NCBI RefSeq assembly: GCF_004827385.1
Contig: NZ_SRXN01000040.1
Location: 1-55,066 of the forward strand
Source of the DNA: Ensifer sp. MPMI2T
GTDB lineage: Bacteria; Pseudomonadota; Alphaproteobacteria; Rhizobiales; Rhizobiaceae
Length of the DNA stretch: 55,066 bases
Direction of reading: 5' to 3'
Part shown: one piece after another, positions 1 to 7,735 of the stretch
Numbering within the stretch: position 1 is the stretch's first letter
How the letters are laid out: each line of letters starts with the position of its first letter
Position numbers and translations under genes: made by a program
The notes under the pieces: generated by a model
Database searches by the model: none
What the model was told of the DNA's origin: nothing
Seen by the model: only the letters and a program-made list of their open reading frames with translations

Positions 1-239
1 AACCGGCTCCAACGCTGCGCAAGATGAAGGCTACGCGTTTCCGCCGGTTGCTCCCACCGCGCCAAATGGCGTGTCGAAAACCGCCGGGGCTCTAATCGCC
101 GCTGGATGAAAGTTCAGTGGCAGCTCAGCTCAGACCGTGGATCCGCTTACGAAGGAACAATTCGATGCCACGTGAATGAACCATTGACAAAAATCCTGAT
201 GTGAACGGAATCGAACTGCAGACCAGGTATTTCAACAAA

Positions 240-690
240 GCCGGTGTTGAGCCCATGCAGCAGATCGCCGATCACCTGATCCGCTCCAACTCTAACCGTG
301 CCGAGGTACCGCTTACCACTGGCAGGGACATCAAGGCCGTGAAGTGGCGTTTGTGGCACGGCCGCGTCGATCGGGCGATCCGCGACCTGGAGCGGCTCCT
401 GGTCTGTCTCAAGCAGTCGCAGTGGGAAGGTGAATTCTCGATCTCACGCTTCACAGCCTGGGCTCGCAGCTGCTGACCTGTATCCGTTCCAACCGCGGTG
501 CCATCATCAACTATGGAAAGCGCTACCGAGCCGGATTTCGCGTCGCTACGACCCTCGCCGAGTCGGCGGTAAATTCGCTTGTTGGCAAGCGGATGGTCAA
601 GAAACAGCAGGTGCGATAGTCGCACCACGGCGCGCACATGCTCATGCAGATCCGGACGGCCGCGCTGAACGGCGAACTTCGCGATCGTTT
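240..690 (+). pseudogene. ISKra4-family transposase remnant (C-terminal part)
   Basis: Residues such as PMQQIADHLIRS and VKWRLWHGRVDRAI match the C-terminal half of ISKra4-family transposases. The reading frame stops at the TGA at 474-476, and the homology resumes in another frame with NYGKRYRAGFRVATTLAES and KRMVKKQQ, then meets another stop. The N-terminal half is missing, so the gene is dead. The left end of the homology is near 240 and the right end is ragged. No transposon ends were found. Bases 1-239 and 690-963 contain nothing I recognise. Confidence 0.75.
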
Positions 691-963
691 GAGGACACCG
701 TTCCGACAGCCAGAACCAAACATGCCTTCGATATTCAAGCCACCACTCCGGCGTGCCGCCTGACCCCAGAGAAGTTACCGGTCTCGTGCAAATCCAGGCA
801 AATGCCCTTGAAGTGACCGTGCGGTTTGAGGACGCGGAGCTCTACTTGGTGACCCTCCCAGCAGCGAAGGGAATCTCGGTGCTGCCCGATGCAGAGATAG
901 AACGTCGTACCCTTAGGTCCGAAGAGCCGTCCATCGTGTCGGAAAGTCGGCAGCAAGCCAAAA

Positions 964-2358
964 TTAAGCCCGCAGCTTGAATTCCGCAACGAACTCGGCG
1001 CCGTCAGCATGAAGCGTCAAGTCGCAGGTGCCGTCCAGGGAATGGCTAAACACCCCCTCCAGAACACGCGAGCCGTAGCCTTTGCGAGCGGGGGCGGTAT
1101 TGATGTCGGGGCGGTTCTCTCGCCAGCGGAAACTGATTTGTGTTCCATTGCCCTTTCGTCCGCGTGCTGTCCAAGTTACCTTCAGCCTACCTTCGGGCGA
1201 GGCCCAGGCACCATGCTTTACGGCATTGGTGGTCAGTTCATGGATGGCCATGGCGAACGCTTGCGTAGCCTCGCGCGACATGGCGACGTCCGGCCCTTCA
1301 AGGTGGAAGTTTTCTCCCTCATGTCCACCCTGGGCCTCCAACTCCAAGCGCAGAACTTCCGCCATGAGGACATCGCAATCGGGCGCGCGCATCAGCAGGT
1401 CCTGAGTCCTGGCGAGGGCACCCAGGCGCGTTGCAAAACTATCGCGAAACTCATCAAGCGATTGGCTCTCATAGAGGCTGCGCCTTGCCAGCGCGTTCAC
1501 GCTCGAAAGGACGTTCTTCACCCGGTGATGCAACTCGCCCATCAACGTCTGTTGCTGCGCCTCCATTCGACGTTGTTCGGTGACGTCGCGGATCGCCAGC
1601 AGGATCAGGTCGAGATGATCGAGACGGCGGCCATTGAGGACCATGATGCGCCGCCCGATCGTTTCGAAGTCGTGCGCTACCTCGACATCGTCAAAAGCAT
1701 TGTTGTCGGGAAGAACGTCTTCCAGGAGCTCCCTCAGTTTCGGAATGTCCCATTGCCGGTTTCCGAGTTCGTACACCAGGCGGCCTTCGGTGCCGGCGGG
1801 GGAGACCTGGAACAGGTCATAGAAGGTCTGGTTCGCCCTGACCACTCTCAGATCCCAGCCGAGCACCAGCAGTCCTTCGCGAACGCTGTCGATCAGCTTT
1901 TCCAAGAACTCCCGATGGCCTTCGAGCTCGAAGCGGGCCTGCTCGGCTTCCGATCGATCGGAAACTGTGAGCAGGATCAGTTCCGGACGCCCATCATCCG
2001 CCGCTATTCTTCGGGCGTTCAGGATCATGACGCGCCGCCCGATATCGGGAAACTTGTGCTCGATCCGGTAGCCTTTCACCATCGCACGCTCGGGCAGGAC
2101 CTGCTCCAGGAGCCCGCGCAGCTCGGGAATGTCCCATTGGCCATTGCCCAGCCGGTATATCGGCTGGCCGCGCATCTCTTCGGCCGTGACGCCGAACGTT
2201 TCGCAGTATGCGGAGTTGACGTCTGCAACGGTGAGATCGGAAGTGAGGATTAGCAGCGGCTGATCAAGCGTCTCGACGATCGCTTCAGCAAGTCCTGCCA
2301 AACCGAAGCGCTGCCTCGCGTCACCCGCATTTCCCGCGCTGTCGTTCCGGCCGGTCAT
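964..2358 (-). CDS. HWE-family sensor histidine kinase with two PAS domains
   Basis: A cytoplasmic sensor kinase of about 464 residues with no membrane segment. Two PAS-like domains (about 20-140 and 150-260) precede the phosphoacceptor box ELHHRVKN at 275-282. The N box HELTTNAVKHG lies near 373-383 and the WRE of the HWE class near 412-414. Such kinases in Alphaproteobacteria usually feed PhyR-like regulators and the EcfG general stress response. The frame is open up to 2547, but the first 63 residues look non-conserved, so the ATG at 2358 is preferred; neither start has a strong ribosome site. The stress-type genes nearby support a stress role by inference. No cognate regulator is in the window. 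Confidence 0.9.
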   Translation of the reverse strand: MTGRNDSAGNAGDARQRFGLAGLAEAIVETLDQPLLILTSDLTVADVNSAYCETFGVTAEEMRGQPIYRLGNGQWDIPELRGLLEQVLPERAMVKGYRIEHKFPDIGRRVMILNARRIAADDGRPELILLTVSDRSEAEQARFELEGHREFLEKLIDSVREGLLVLGWDLRVVRANQTFYDLFQVSPAGTEGRLVYELGNRQWDIPKLRELLEDVLPDNNAFDDVEVAHDFETIGRRIMVLNGRRLDHLDLILLAIRDVTEQRRMEAQQQTLMGELHHRVKNVLSSVNALARRSLYESQSLDEFRDSFATRLGALARTQDLLMRAPDCDVLMAEVLRLELEAQGGHEGENFHLEGPDVAMSREATQAFAMAIHELTTNAVKHGAWASPEGRLKVTWTARGRKGNGTQISFRWRENRPDINTAPARKGYGSRVLEGVFSHSLDGTCDLTLHADGAEFVAEFKLRA

Positions 2359-2513
2359 GTTGCATAATCTGGCACTTATTTTGCGAGAGTCTAGATAATT
2401 ATGGGAAGCATTAAGATCTCGCGGAACCTGGCTCGCGAAGGACTGCGGGAAACTTATATCAAACACCGTCGCCTCATCCGCCCGCTCTCTGATTCCCTTG
2501 AACGACGCGTGCC

Positions 2514-2538
2514 GGAACCAGTTATCAACATCAGAGTT
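2514..2538 (+). promoter_or_regulatory. Candidate EcfG-type (general stress) promoter
   Basis: GGAAC and AGTT are separated by 16 bases, close to the alphaproteobacterial EcfG consensus GGAAC-N16/17-CGTT. The site lies 46 bases upstream of the PRC-barrel start, in the right orientation. Confidence 0.5.
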
Positions 2539-2583
2539 TGATTGCACACCCCAAAAATGGCGGTGCTCAAGCCTAGGGAGGGC

Positions 2584-2982
2584 ATGATGACCGATTACGA
2601 TACCTCGCGTAGCGGCGATATCGCGAAAGAAGAAACCGGAACTTTGATCGCGGCCAGCAAGGTCGAAGGTACCAATGTTTACAACACTCAGGGAGAGTCG
2701 CTGGGATCAATCTACGACGTGATGATCGGAAAGAGGTCTGGACAGGTCGCCTATGCGGTTATGTCGTTCGGTGGCTTCCTGGGTATGGGTAACAGTTACC
2801 ATCCAGTGCCATGGCAAATGCTAGAATACGACGAGCGCCAAGGCGGGTATGTTATAGATCTCGACAAGGATCGATTGGAGACGGCACCGTATTATAACGA
2901 AGGGACCGCTCCAGATTGGTCAAGCCCGGAATACGGACGCAGCATCGACGAATACTACGGCGTGACGCGCTCGAAGATGTAA
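2584..2982 (+). CDS. PRC-barrel domain protein
   Basis: A soluble protein of about 132 residues. The central part (about 18-100) fits the PRC-barrel fold: it opens with ASKVEGTNVYNTQGESLGSI, followed by a VMIGKRSGQVAYAVMSFGG core strand and a HPVPW motif. Stand-alone PRC-barrel proteins of this type are common stress-induced proteins in rhizobia; their biochemical role is unknown. The start is fixed by a GGGAGG ribosome site just before two ATGs (2584 and 2587). A likely EcfG promoter lies upstream, which fits stress induction. Monocistronic. Confidence 0.9.
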   Translation: MMTDYDTSRSGDIAKEETGTLIAASKVEGTNVYNTQGESLGSIYDVMIGKRSGQVAYAVMSFGGFLGMGNSYHPVPWQMLEYDERQGGYVIDLDKDRLETAPYYNEGTAPDWSSPEYGRSIDEYYGVTRSKM

Positions 2983-3085
2983 AATGGGCGCCACGAAAAG
3001 AGAACACCCGACGTCGCGCCGTTTGTTGCGGCGCGACGAACAATGATCCGCCCTATCAATCCAAGGACCATGTTTATAAATAGCG

Positions 3086-3349
3086 ATGCCTGAAAGCGAT
3101 CAGCAGTACGAGTTTTCTGTCCCCTGCGGCGAATTCGTCGATGATGATGTCATGGTCACAATCTGCATTTACCGCCCCGCCGGCACAAACGGCGACTGGA
3201 CGTTGGAGGTTGTCGACCAAGAAGGTTACTCGACCATCTGGGATGACCGATTTGCCACCGATCGCGATGCGTTCGAAGAATTTCTGGCGACCATTAAGCG
3301 CGATGGAATTCGCAGCTTCCTCGAGCAATCAATCTACACCGTGCATTGA
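3086..3349 (+). CDS. Small conserved-looking hypothetical protein
   Basis: An acidic soluble protein of 87 residues with no signal peptide or membrane segment. I do not recognise a domain. The composition and codon use look like genuine coding sequence. It sits between the PRC-barrel gene and the convergent permease-like gene. Many small proteins of this size accompany stress gene blocks in rhizobia, but no function can be given. Confidence 0.6.
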   Translation: MPESDQQYEFSVPCGEFVDDDVMVTICIYRPAGTNGDWTLEVVDQEGYSTIWDDRFATDRDAFEEFLATIKRDGIRSFLEQSIYTVH

Positions 3350-3360
3350 TTTGCCGTTTT

Positions 3361-3698
3361 CTACGGCTCTGCCCTGTCGCTAGCTTCCTCTTCAAGCCGC
3401 TCGACTTCCGCCGCAATGCGCTCCGGCTCTTCGTGCTCGAGGCCGACCACTCCGTTTCGGGGCTCACGCATCGAAACGATGATTTCGTCTAGCTTGGCGT
3501 GGATCGCCGCCGTGTCGCGATAGCCTTGGATCAAAACGACGCTGGTGATCACTATTGCTGCGACTGACAGAGCATAGTTGACGACGTTTGTGAGGCCGAA
3601 AGGCACCAAGGCGGTACAGGCAACCATTGCCACAATTGTGAAATAGAAGCCGGGGGACGAGAAAGAAATTCAGCCATTCGAAAAAGAAAGTGATTCAC
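3361..3698 (-). pseudogene. Low-affinity iron permease-like small membrane protein, frameshifted
   Basis: Read from the GTG at 3698 (GGAGA ribosome site 8 bases upstream), the protein begins VNHFLFRMAEFLSRP. It then needs a one-base shift in a run of five C (3652-3656 on the plus strand, as G) to continue as GFYFTIVAMVACTALVPFGL. Two hydrophobic segments follow, then LDEIIVSM and VGLEHEEPE, typical of the short low-affinity iron permease family (PF04120). A shortened product could start at the GTG at 3633. Either this is a true frameshift or the C run is one base short. Substrate is unproven for this family. Confidence 0.6.
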
Positions 3699-3730
3699 TA
3701 TCGGTTCTCCCTCACATCGGTGCTCTCATT

Positions 3731-3755
3731 AACGCGCCAATGCAGATCGAGTTCG
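3731..3755 (-). promoter_or_regulatory. Weak candidate EcfG-type promoter
   Basis: On the minus strand CGAAC and CGTT are 16 bases apart, the same spacing as the other two candidates in this block. It lies 33 bases upstream of the GTG at 3698. The first base deviates from GGAAC, so support is weak. Confidence 0.3.
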
Positions 3756-4030
3756 AACTGAGTATTCGTCTGGATTGCTCGCCCAATGCGGAGTCGCGGC
3801 CCTGCAAGTATTGGTACCACATGGGCTGGTGGAATTGGTACATGACCTGGAATTGGGCAAGAAACGCCAACAAGTGGATGCGACCGAACGGTCAGGCCGA
3901 TTCCGCAAGGGCGGCGGCACTCGAGGCGGAGGCATGCTACGATGCCGTCCTCAGGTGTGAATGGCCGGGCATGGTGGCAGAGGATCTTCAATGCATGCTC
4001 GATAACGAGGAATGGATCCGCACGAGATGA
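3740..4030 (+). CDS. Tryptophan-rich hypothetical protein
   Basis: A possible 96-residue protein with an unusual Trp/Tyr/Asn cluster (KYWYHMGWWNWYMTWNWARN, about 23-42) and an acidic C-terminal half. I recognise no family. The opposite strand is also open here (3698-4051), so coding status is uncertain. The dense aromatic cluster is less likely to arise by chance in G+C-rich DNA, which favours the plus strand. Confidence 0.35.
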   Translation: MQIEFELSIRLDCSPNAESRPCKYWYHMGWWNWYMTWNWARNANKWMRPNGQADSARAAALEAEACYDAVLRCEWPGMVAEDLQCMLDNEEWIRTR

Positions 4031-4115
4031 CAGTCCGCTGGGCCGGAACAATAGCGCGTCAAGGGGATTATCATAGTGCCGAGCAATTCGGCATTTCAGG
4101 TCCCAAACCTGTTAG

Positions 4116-4146
4116 CTAGTGCCCGCCTCCTTTGCGCGGGCACTAG
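4116..4146. repeat. Perfect 11-bp inverted repeat (hairpin)
   Basis: CTAGTGCCCGC at 4116-4126 and its exact complement at 4136-4146 enclose a 9-base loop. There is no T run after it, so it is not a classic terminator. It lies 22 bases before a short reading frame and could be a leader hairpin or an operator. Confidence 0.6.
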
Positions 4147-4167
4147 TGCATTTGCGAGTATCAGATT

Positions 4168-4281
4168 ATGTCCGACGCGCTCAAAATGAAAAAACTGATC
4201 TGGGACTGCCAGCGAGACATCGCCGAATATCTGCCGCAGGACAGCGGCATCACAGAACATCAGCTACTGCAGATGGTCTGA
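4168..4281 (+). CDS. Very short possible protein (37 residues)
   Basis: An open frame from the ATG at 4168 to the TGA at 4279 begins MSDALKMKKLIWDCQRDIAE and is predicted helical with a single Cys. It follows the 4116-4146 hairpin. It may be a genuine small protein or the N-terminus of a lost gene. Between 4282 and 4526 nothing else is seen. Confidence 0.35.
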   Translation: MSDALKMKKLIWDCQRDIAEYLPQDSGITEHQLLQMV

Positions 4282-4526
4282 CAACAATAGAGCTGCAGAG
4301 GGTGTCGGTCCCTGCAGCTCCGATCGCGACGTATTCTTCGTTTAGCTTGGGGCTTACTCGCCCTGTTCCATCCAAGGGAACCGCTTCGAACGTCGCCTAT
4401 CAATAAGCATAGGGCGGGCGCGACTGGATCGGATCATCACTGCGAGGGAGCATCTCCTCCCCCGGTGCCGCTATGTCCTCATTCAACCGCGCGTGTTTCC
4501 GCCGGTACCAAAATTCGCGATTGGTC

Positions 4527-4551
4527 GGAACCAATCTTCAATCCGTGTGTT
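4527..4551 (+). promoter_or_regulatory. Candidate EcfG-type (general stress) promoter
   Basis: GGAAC and TGTT are separated by 16 bases, 34 bases upstream of the PepSY-like gene. The spacing equals that of the site at 2514-2538. It would drive both the PepSY-like gene and the 17M-type gene behind it. Confidence 0.5.
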
Positions 4552-4584
4552 CTCTCTGCCGACACTTAGAGCAGAGGTAATCCT

Positions 4585-4896
4585 ATGAAATATATGATTT
4601 TTGCGGCGGCAGCGCTGATGGGCGCTGCCACGGTCCCGGCGTTCGCGCAGACAGCATCTCCGTCAGGGGACACTCCGGCTGTCACCACTCCTGAAAGCAA
4701 CAATCCGACCGCACCAGTAGAGGGCGCGAACAGCTTCACCGAGAATCAGGCTAAGGAGCGCATCGAAGAGGCCGGCTACACCGATGTGAAAGATCTAAAG
4801 CTCGACGACAAAGGCGTTTGGCGCGCCACAGCAATGAAAAGCGGAAAATCCGTTTCCGTCGCCCTCGATTATCAAGGCAACGTCACAGCGCTTTGA
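4585..4896 (+). CDS. Exported PepSY-like domain protein
   Basis: A 103-residue protein with a Sec signal peptide (MKYMIFAAAALMGAATVPAFA, cleavage after AFAQ), then a low-complexity linker. The C-terminal domain (about 50-103) has the helix-sheet pattern of PepSY/YPEB-like proteins (AKERIEEAGYTDVKDLKLD, then VWRATAMKSGKSVSVALD). It is probably periplasmic. Related small proteins are often stress-induced in rhizobia; the ligand is unknown. The ribosome site AGAGG precedes the ATG. It is 41 bases upstream of the next gene and likely cotranscribed from the EcfG-like promoter. Confidence 0.8.
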   Translation: MKYMIFAAAALMGAATVPAFAQTASPSGDTPAVTTPESNNPTAPVEGANSFTENQAKERIEEAGYTDVKDLKLDDKGVWRATAMKSGKSVSVALDYQGNVTAL

Positions 4897-4937
4897 GCGC
4901 CAAGCGGGCCTATCCAATTGAACACAGGAGTACAAAG

Positions 4938-5534
4938 ATGAGAACCGTGTCTGGGCTTTTCGACGATTACGCTGACGCCCGCGAAGCCGTGAGCGAATTG
5001 GAGGCGGCCGGCGTTCCGTCCGACGATATCAGCATAGTCGCAAACAATGCCGGAGAGCGTTATTCCGACGAGGCCTCCGGCGCCGCTGAGGGAGCAGGAA
5101 CCGGTGCCGGGCTGGGCGCAGCAGGCGGTGGCGCAATAGGACTTCTGACCGGCCTTGGCCTGCTGGCAATTCCCGGCGTTGGTCCCGTTGTTGCTGCCGG
5201 ATGGCTTGCATCGACTGCTGCTGGAGCTGTGGCGGGCGCAGTGGCCGGCGGCGCCGCTGGCGGCATCATAGGGGCGCTCACAGACTCCGGAGTCCCGGAA
5301 GAAGAAGCCCACTTTTACGCCGAAGGTGTGCGCCGCGGCGGGACGCTTGTGACGGCCCGTGTCGATGAGGCGCTCGCGCCTGAAGCGACGGCGATCCTGG
5401 AGCGCAACAATTGGGTCGACCCCGTCGAGCGTCGGCGCGCCTACACCGCTCAGGGGTGGACACGCTTCGACGAATCCCTGGCACCCTACACATCGGAGGA
5501 GGTCGAGCGCGAGCGTGACAGATACCGCATATGA
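4938..5534 (+). CDS. General stress protein 17M-like domain protein with glycine-rich membrane hairpin
   Basis: A protein of 198 residues. The N-terminus (MRTVSGLFDDYADAREAVSE, to about 35) matches the 17M-type general stress fold (PF11181). It is followed by an Ala/Gly-rich double hydrophobic segment (about 45-115) and a second copy-like half ending with EEEAHFYAEGVRRGGTLV. The start is set by the CAGGAG ribosome site before 4938. Proteins of this type are thought to be stress-responsive; no enzymatic role is established. It is second in a two-gene unit and ends at a strong terminator. Confidence 0.85.
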   Translation: MRTVSGLFDDYADAREAVSELEAAGVPSDDISIVANNAGERYSDEASGAAEGAGTGAGLGAAGGGAIGLLTGLGLLAIPGVGPVVAAGWLASTAAGAVAGAVAGGAAGGIIGALTDSGVPEEEAHFYAEGVRRGGTLVTARVDEALAPEATAILERNNWVDPVERRRAYTAQGWTRFDESLAPYTSEEVERERDRYRI

Positions 5535-5556
5535 TGTAGCGGCCCGATCGCACTAA

Positions 5557-5580
5557 TAAACCCCGCTTCGGCGGGGTTTA
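5557..5580. terminator. Bidirectional Rho-independent terminator
   Basis: TAAACCCCGC, a TTCG tetraloop, then GCGGGGTTTA: a perfect 10-bp stem with A/T tails on both sides. It lies between two convergent genes and overlaps the stop codon of the minus-strand gene. Confidence 0.9.
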
Positions 5581-5835
5581 TGGGCTAGGCCGCCCTCGCC
5601 GTCTATCTTTTTCAGAGGGCGGCATGAACACGACGGAAACCACTCGCGAGCCGCATCTGGGACACCTCAGCCGACTGGCGACCATCGATAGGGGAAAGTC
5701 GCGCCCCCGCGTTGCCACTAACGTGAGCATGTCCAGGTCGTAGCTCCAGGTGCATTGACGAATAGACTTCATTCCGTCGCGCTTGCTGTAGGCGCATTTG
5801 GCTTTGAGCTGCCATCCGAGGCTGAATGCTTGCAC
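5578..5835 (-). CDS. Small zinc-ribbon-like hypothetical protein
   Basis: A basic protein of about 85 residues with LGWQLKAKCAYSKRDGMKSI, a central RGRDFPLSM, and a C-terminal CPRCGSRVVSVVF. The two N-terminal-half cysteines (KCAY, RQCTW) and the CPRCG pair could bind zinc. Similar short hypothetical proteins occur in rhizobia; function is unknown. The GTG at 5835 is the best start; the frame remains open upstream to 5946 but runs into IS66 debris, so the native start or promoter may have been lost to the insertion. Confidence 0.55.
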   Translation of the reverse strand: MQAFSLGWQLKAKCAYSKRDGMKSIRQCTWSYDLDMLTLVATRGRDFPLSMVASRLRCPRCGSRVVSVVFMPPSEKDRRRGRPSP

Positions 5836-5893
5836 CGATTGTCTGTAAGCGTGGCGTGACGACCGCGGGATAGCGTTCGGTCTGGAATCGGAT

Positions 5894-5922
5894 AGTGTCC
5901 ACTGTGGATTTAAGTGGACACT
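5894..5922. repeat. 9-bp inverted repeat at the edge of IS66 debris
   Basis: AGTGTCCAC (5894-5902) and GTGGACACT (5914-5922) surround the stop codon of the IS66 fragment. It may be what is left of an element end. Confidence 0.4.
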
Positions 5923-6130
5923 ATGATTTGGGGAGACCAGTTCCACGGAAGGAGTTCGTCGATCCTGTTCGCGGGGTGGTCGGCGATGCGGTTGATGATG
6001 TCGGCGAGATAGGCGTGCGGGTTGATGCCGCCCATTTTGCAGGTCTCGACGATGGTGTAGATGACGGCGGCCCGCTCACCGCCGGCGTCTGAGCCGCTAA
6101 AGAGATAATTCTTCCGAGAGCCATCTACCG
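5910..6130 (-). pseudogene. IS66 TnpC remnant (C-terminal 70 residues)
   Basis: The minus strand reads RKNYLFSGSDAGGER, ETCKMGGINPHAYL and NRIDELLPWNW, the characteristic C-terminus of IS66-family TnpC, then stops at 5910-5912. The rest of the transposase is absent. It differs from the whole IS66 element at 33.0-35.7 kb, so it comes from another IS66 relative. Confidence 0.8.
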
Positions 6131-6134
6131 AACA

Positions 6135-6400
6135 TTCTGCCCATGTCGGGCGAGAGGTTGTCGTCCACTATCGTTGGCATCCCTATTTCGGTCGTCGTCT
6201 GCGGCTGCACTATAGCGAGAACCGTAAGAAGGGTCAGTTTGTCCACGTTGAGGTCATGCCCGGCGTTGTGACGGCGATCGCGGCATGGATGCTCGATGCG
6301 GCGTGCTGTGCCGGCATTGGATTGGGGGCGCCTCGGGTCTCTTTGCCAGCCCTTGTGGCTCTTGATGACCTTTTACAGCACCGCGGAATGCGGCGAGATC
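6135..6400 (+). pseudogene. DUF5372 protein fragment
   Basis: The plus strand reads VVVHYRWHPYFGRRLRLHY, then VHVEVMPGVVTAIAAWMLD and GAPRVSLPALVALDDL. From memory this is the DUF5372 family, which often sits beside transposition or integrase genes in rhizobia. There is no start codon at the proper place, and the 3' end runs straight into unrelated cyclase-type sequence. Confidence 0.55.
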
Positions 6401-7060
6401 TCAGGCAACCGACTATCGATACGAGGCGGCGCTTTGCCTCGTCGAGCGGGGACTGGCGCTGGCGTCCAATCGGACCGATCGATTCACCCTCGAATGCTTC
6501 CACGGCGAGATTCTGCATGACCTCGGTGCCATGCCCGACGCTGAGCGTGCCTACGAAGGTACGCTAGACGCTGCGTGCGACGATGCCGAACGATGCCGAG
6601 CATGGATCGGCCGCGCTTCAGTCAAGACGTGATCGATAACCTCGACGGTGCATTCGCCGACCTTGAGCGCGCCGAAGCGGTTGCAGTCAGACAGCAACTG
6701 ACTCACGAGCAGGCCCACATTCACTTTCTGCGCGGCAATCTCTACTTCCCGCGCGGCAACGTCGAGGGTTGCCTCAAGGAGCATAGCAAGAGCCTTGGGC
6801 TGGCAAATCAGCTTGGTTTGGCGGAGCTTGAGGCTGAAGCGCTGGGCGGCTTAGGCGATGCTGAGTACATGCGCGGCCGCATGATCAGTGCCCATGACCG
6901 GCTCCGCTCATGTGTCGAACTGTGCCGTCGCCATGGCCTGGGCCGTATCGAGGTAGCGAACGCCGCGCAAATTGCCCATACGATGCTGTATTGCTGTCCG
7001 CAGGAGCAGGCACTGGAAGCTGGCCATGCGGCCACCCAGGCGGCCGCGATCTTGTCCAGT
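6401..7060 (+). pseudogene. TPR region of an adenylate/guanylate cyclase-type protein, fragment
   Basis: Tetratricopeptide-like sequence: YEAALCLVERGLALAS, FHGEILHDLGAMPDAERAYE, then after a frameshift near 6630 DNLDGAFADLERAEAVA, FLRGNLYFPRGNVEGCL, ALGGLGDAEYMRGRM. This matches the C-terminal TPR half of class III cyclases with AAA/TPR regions found in rhizobia. The catalytic domain is absent, and both ends abut other gene pieces. Confidence 0.65.
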
Positions 7061-7205
7061 TCGAGGTTGATGATGGTGTCCGCGACGATCAGCGTCCTTG
7101 ATGAGCGGTGGAAGAAGATAAACTCCTTGAAGTAGCCGCCCGGAAATAGCGCCTGGTCCAGGTCGCGCTGCCAATATTGAGGCGGCATCTCCTGCAAGTT
7201 GTGGT
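7061..7205 (-). pseudogene. DUF4336-like protein fragment
   Basis: On the minus strand: NLQEMPPQYWQRDLDQALF then KEFIFFHRSSRTLIVADTII, the core of the metallo-hydrolase-like DUF4336 family. Only about 50 residues are present and both borders are abrupt. Confidence 0.5.
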
Positions 7206-7209
7206 CGAC

Positions 7210-7540
7210 GGCCATGCTTGCCGAGCCGCTCACCATGGGTGTTGCGGTTGGGCTGATGCTTGGAAAGCTGGTCGGGGTCTTGGGGACCGTCGCTCTGCTC
7301 GTGAACCTCGGTCTTGCGCATCTCCCGGCCCAAGAGAGCTGGGGTCAGATGGCGGGCACTGCCTTTCTTTACGGTATTGGCTTTACGATGTCCCTGTTCA
7401 TCGGACTGCTTGCTTTCAAAGATCCGAGCGTTCAGGATCATGTGAAGATCGGAATCTTGATGGGGTCGATCGGCTCCGGTGTTCTTGGAGCTTTATTCCT
7501 GACACTGTTTGGTCGGCGGCCCCCCAAGAGCAGGGCCTGA
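7210..7540 (+). pseudogene. nhaA: NhaA Na+/H+ antiporter, C-terminal fragment
   Basis: About 110 residues with three hydrophobic segments. EPLTMGVAVGLMLGK and GTAFLYGIGFTMSLFIGLLA match the last helices of NhaA antiporters. The N-terminal two thirds, including the ion-binding aspartates, are missing, so it cannot transport. The intact C-terminus and stop suggest a fairly recent truncation. It joins the DUF4336 fragment directly. Confidence 0.75.
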
Positions 7541-7558
7541 TCTGAATCGCTGTTCCAG

Positions 7559-7735
7559 TTGGTAGATTTTGAACATCCTCACAACAGGCCGTGCACAGGC
7601 CTCGTGAAGAATGGCTTCCTTCGGGTCCAAGACGGTCATCAGGTGGCGATCACGCTGACTGGCTTCGTGCGCCTTTTGCCTCTCCCTGATTGCGAACCCG
7701 ATAACCCATTCGTGTCCGCTCGGAAGCGGACTCCC
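7559..7735 (-). pseudogene. Unidentified coding fragment related to 9791-10087
   Basis: The minus strand reads EWVIGFAIRERQKAHEASQR, then VLDPKEAILHEACARPVVRM. The second part aligns without gaps to the start of the frame at 9791-10087 (LHEPCPQLVTRMF). The two pieces lie on either side of the AI-2E transporter gene. The family is not recognised, and no start codon is evident. Confidence 0.4.

Noticed and set aside
1009..2253. A 414-codon open frame on the plus strand
   Set aside because: It is the antisense of the HWE kinase; the minus strand carries all the kinase motifs and the plus translation has no family signal.
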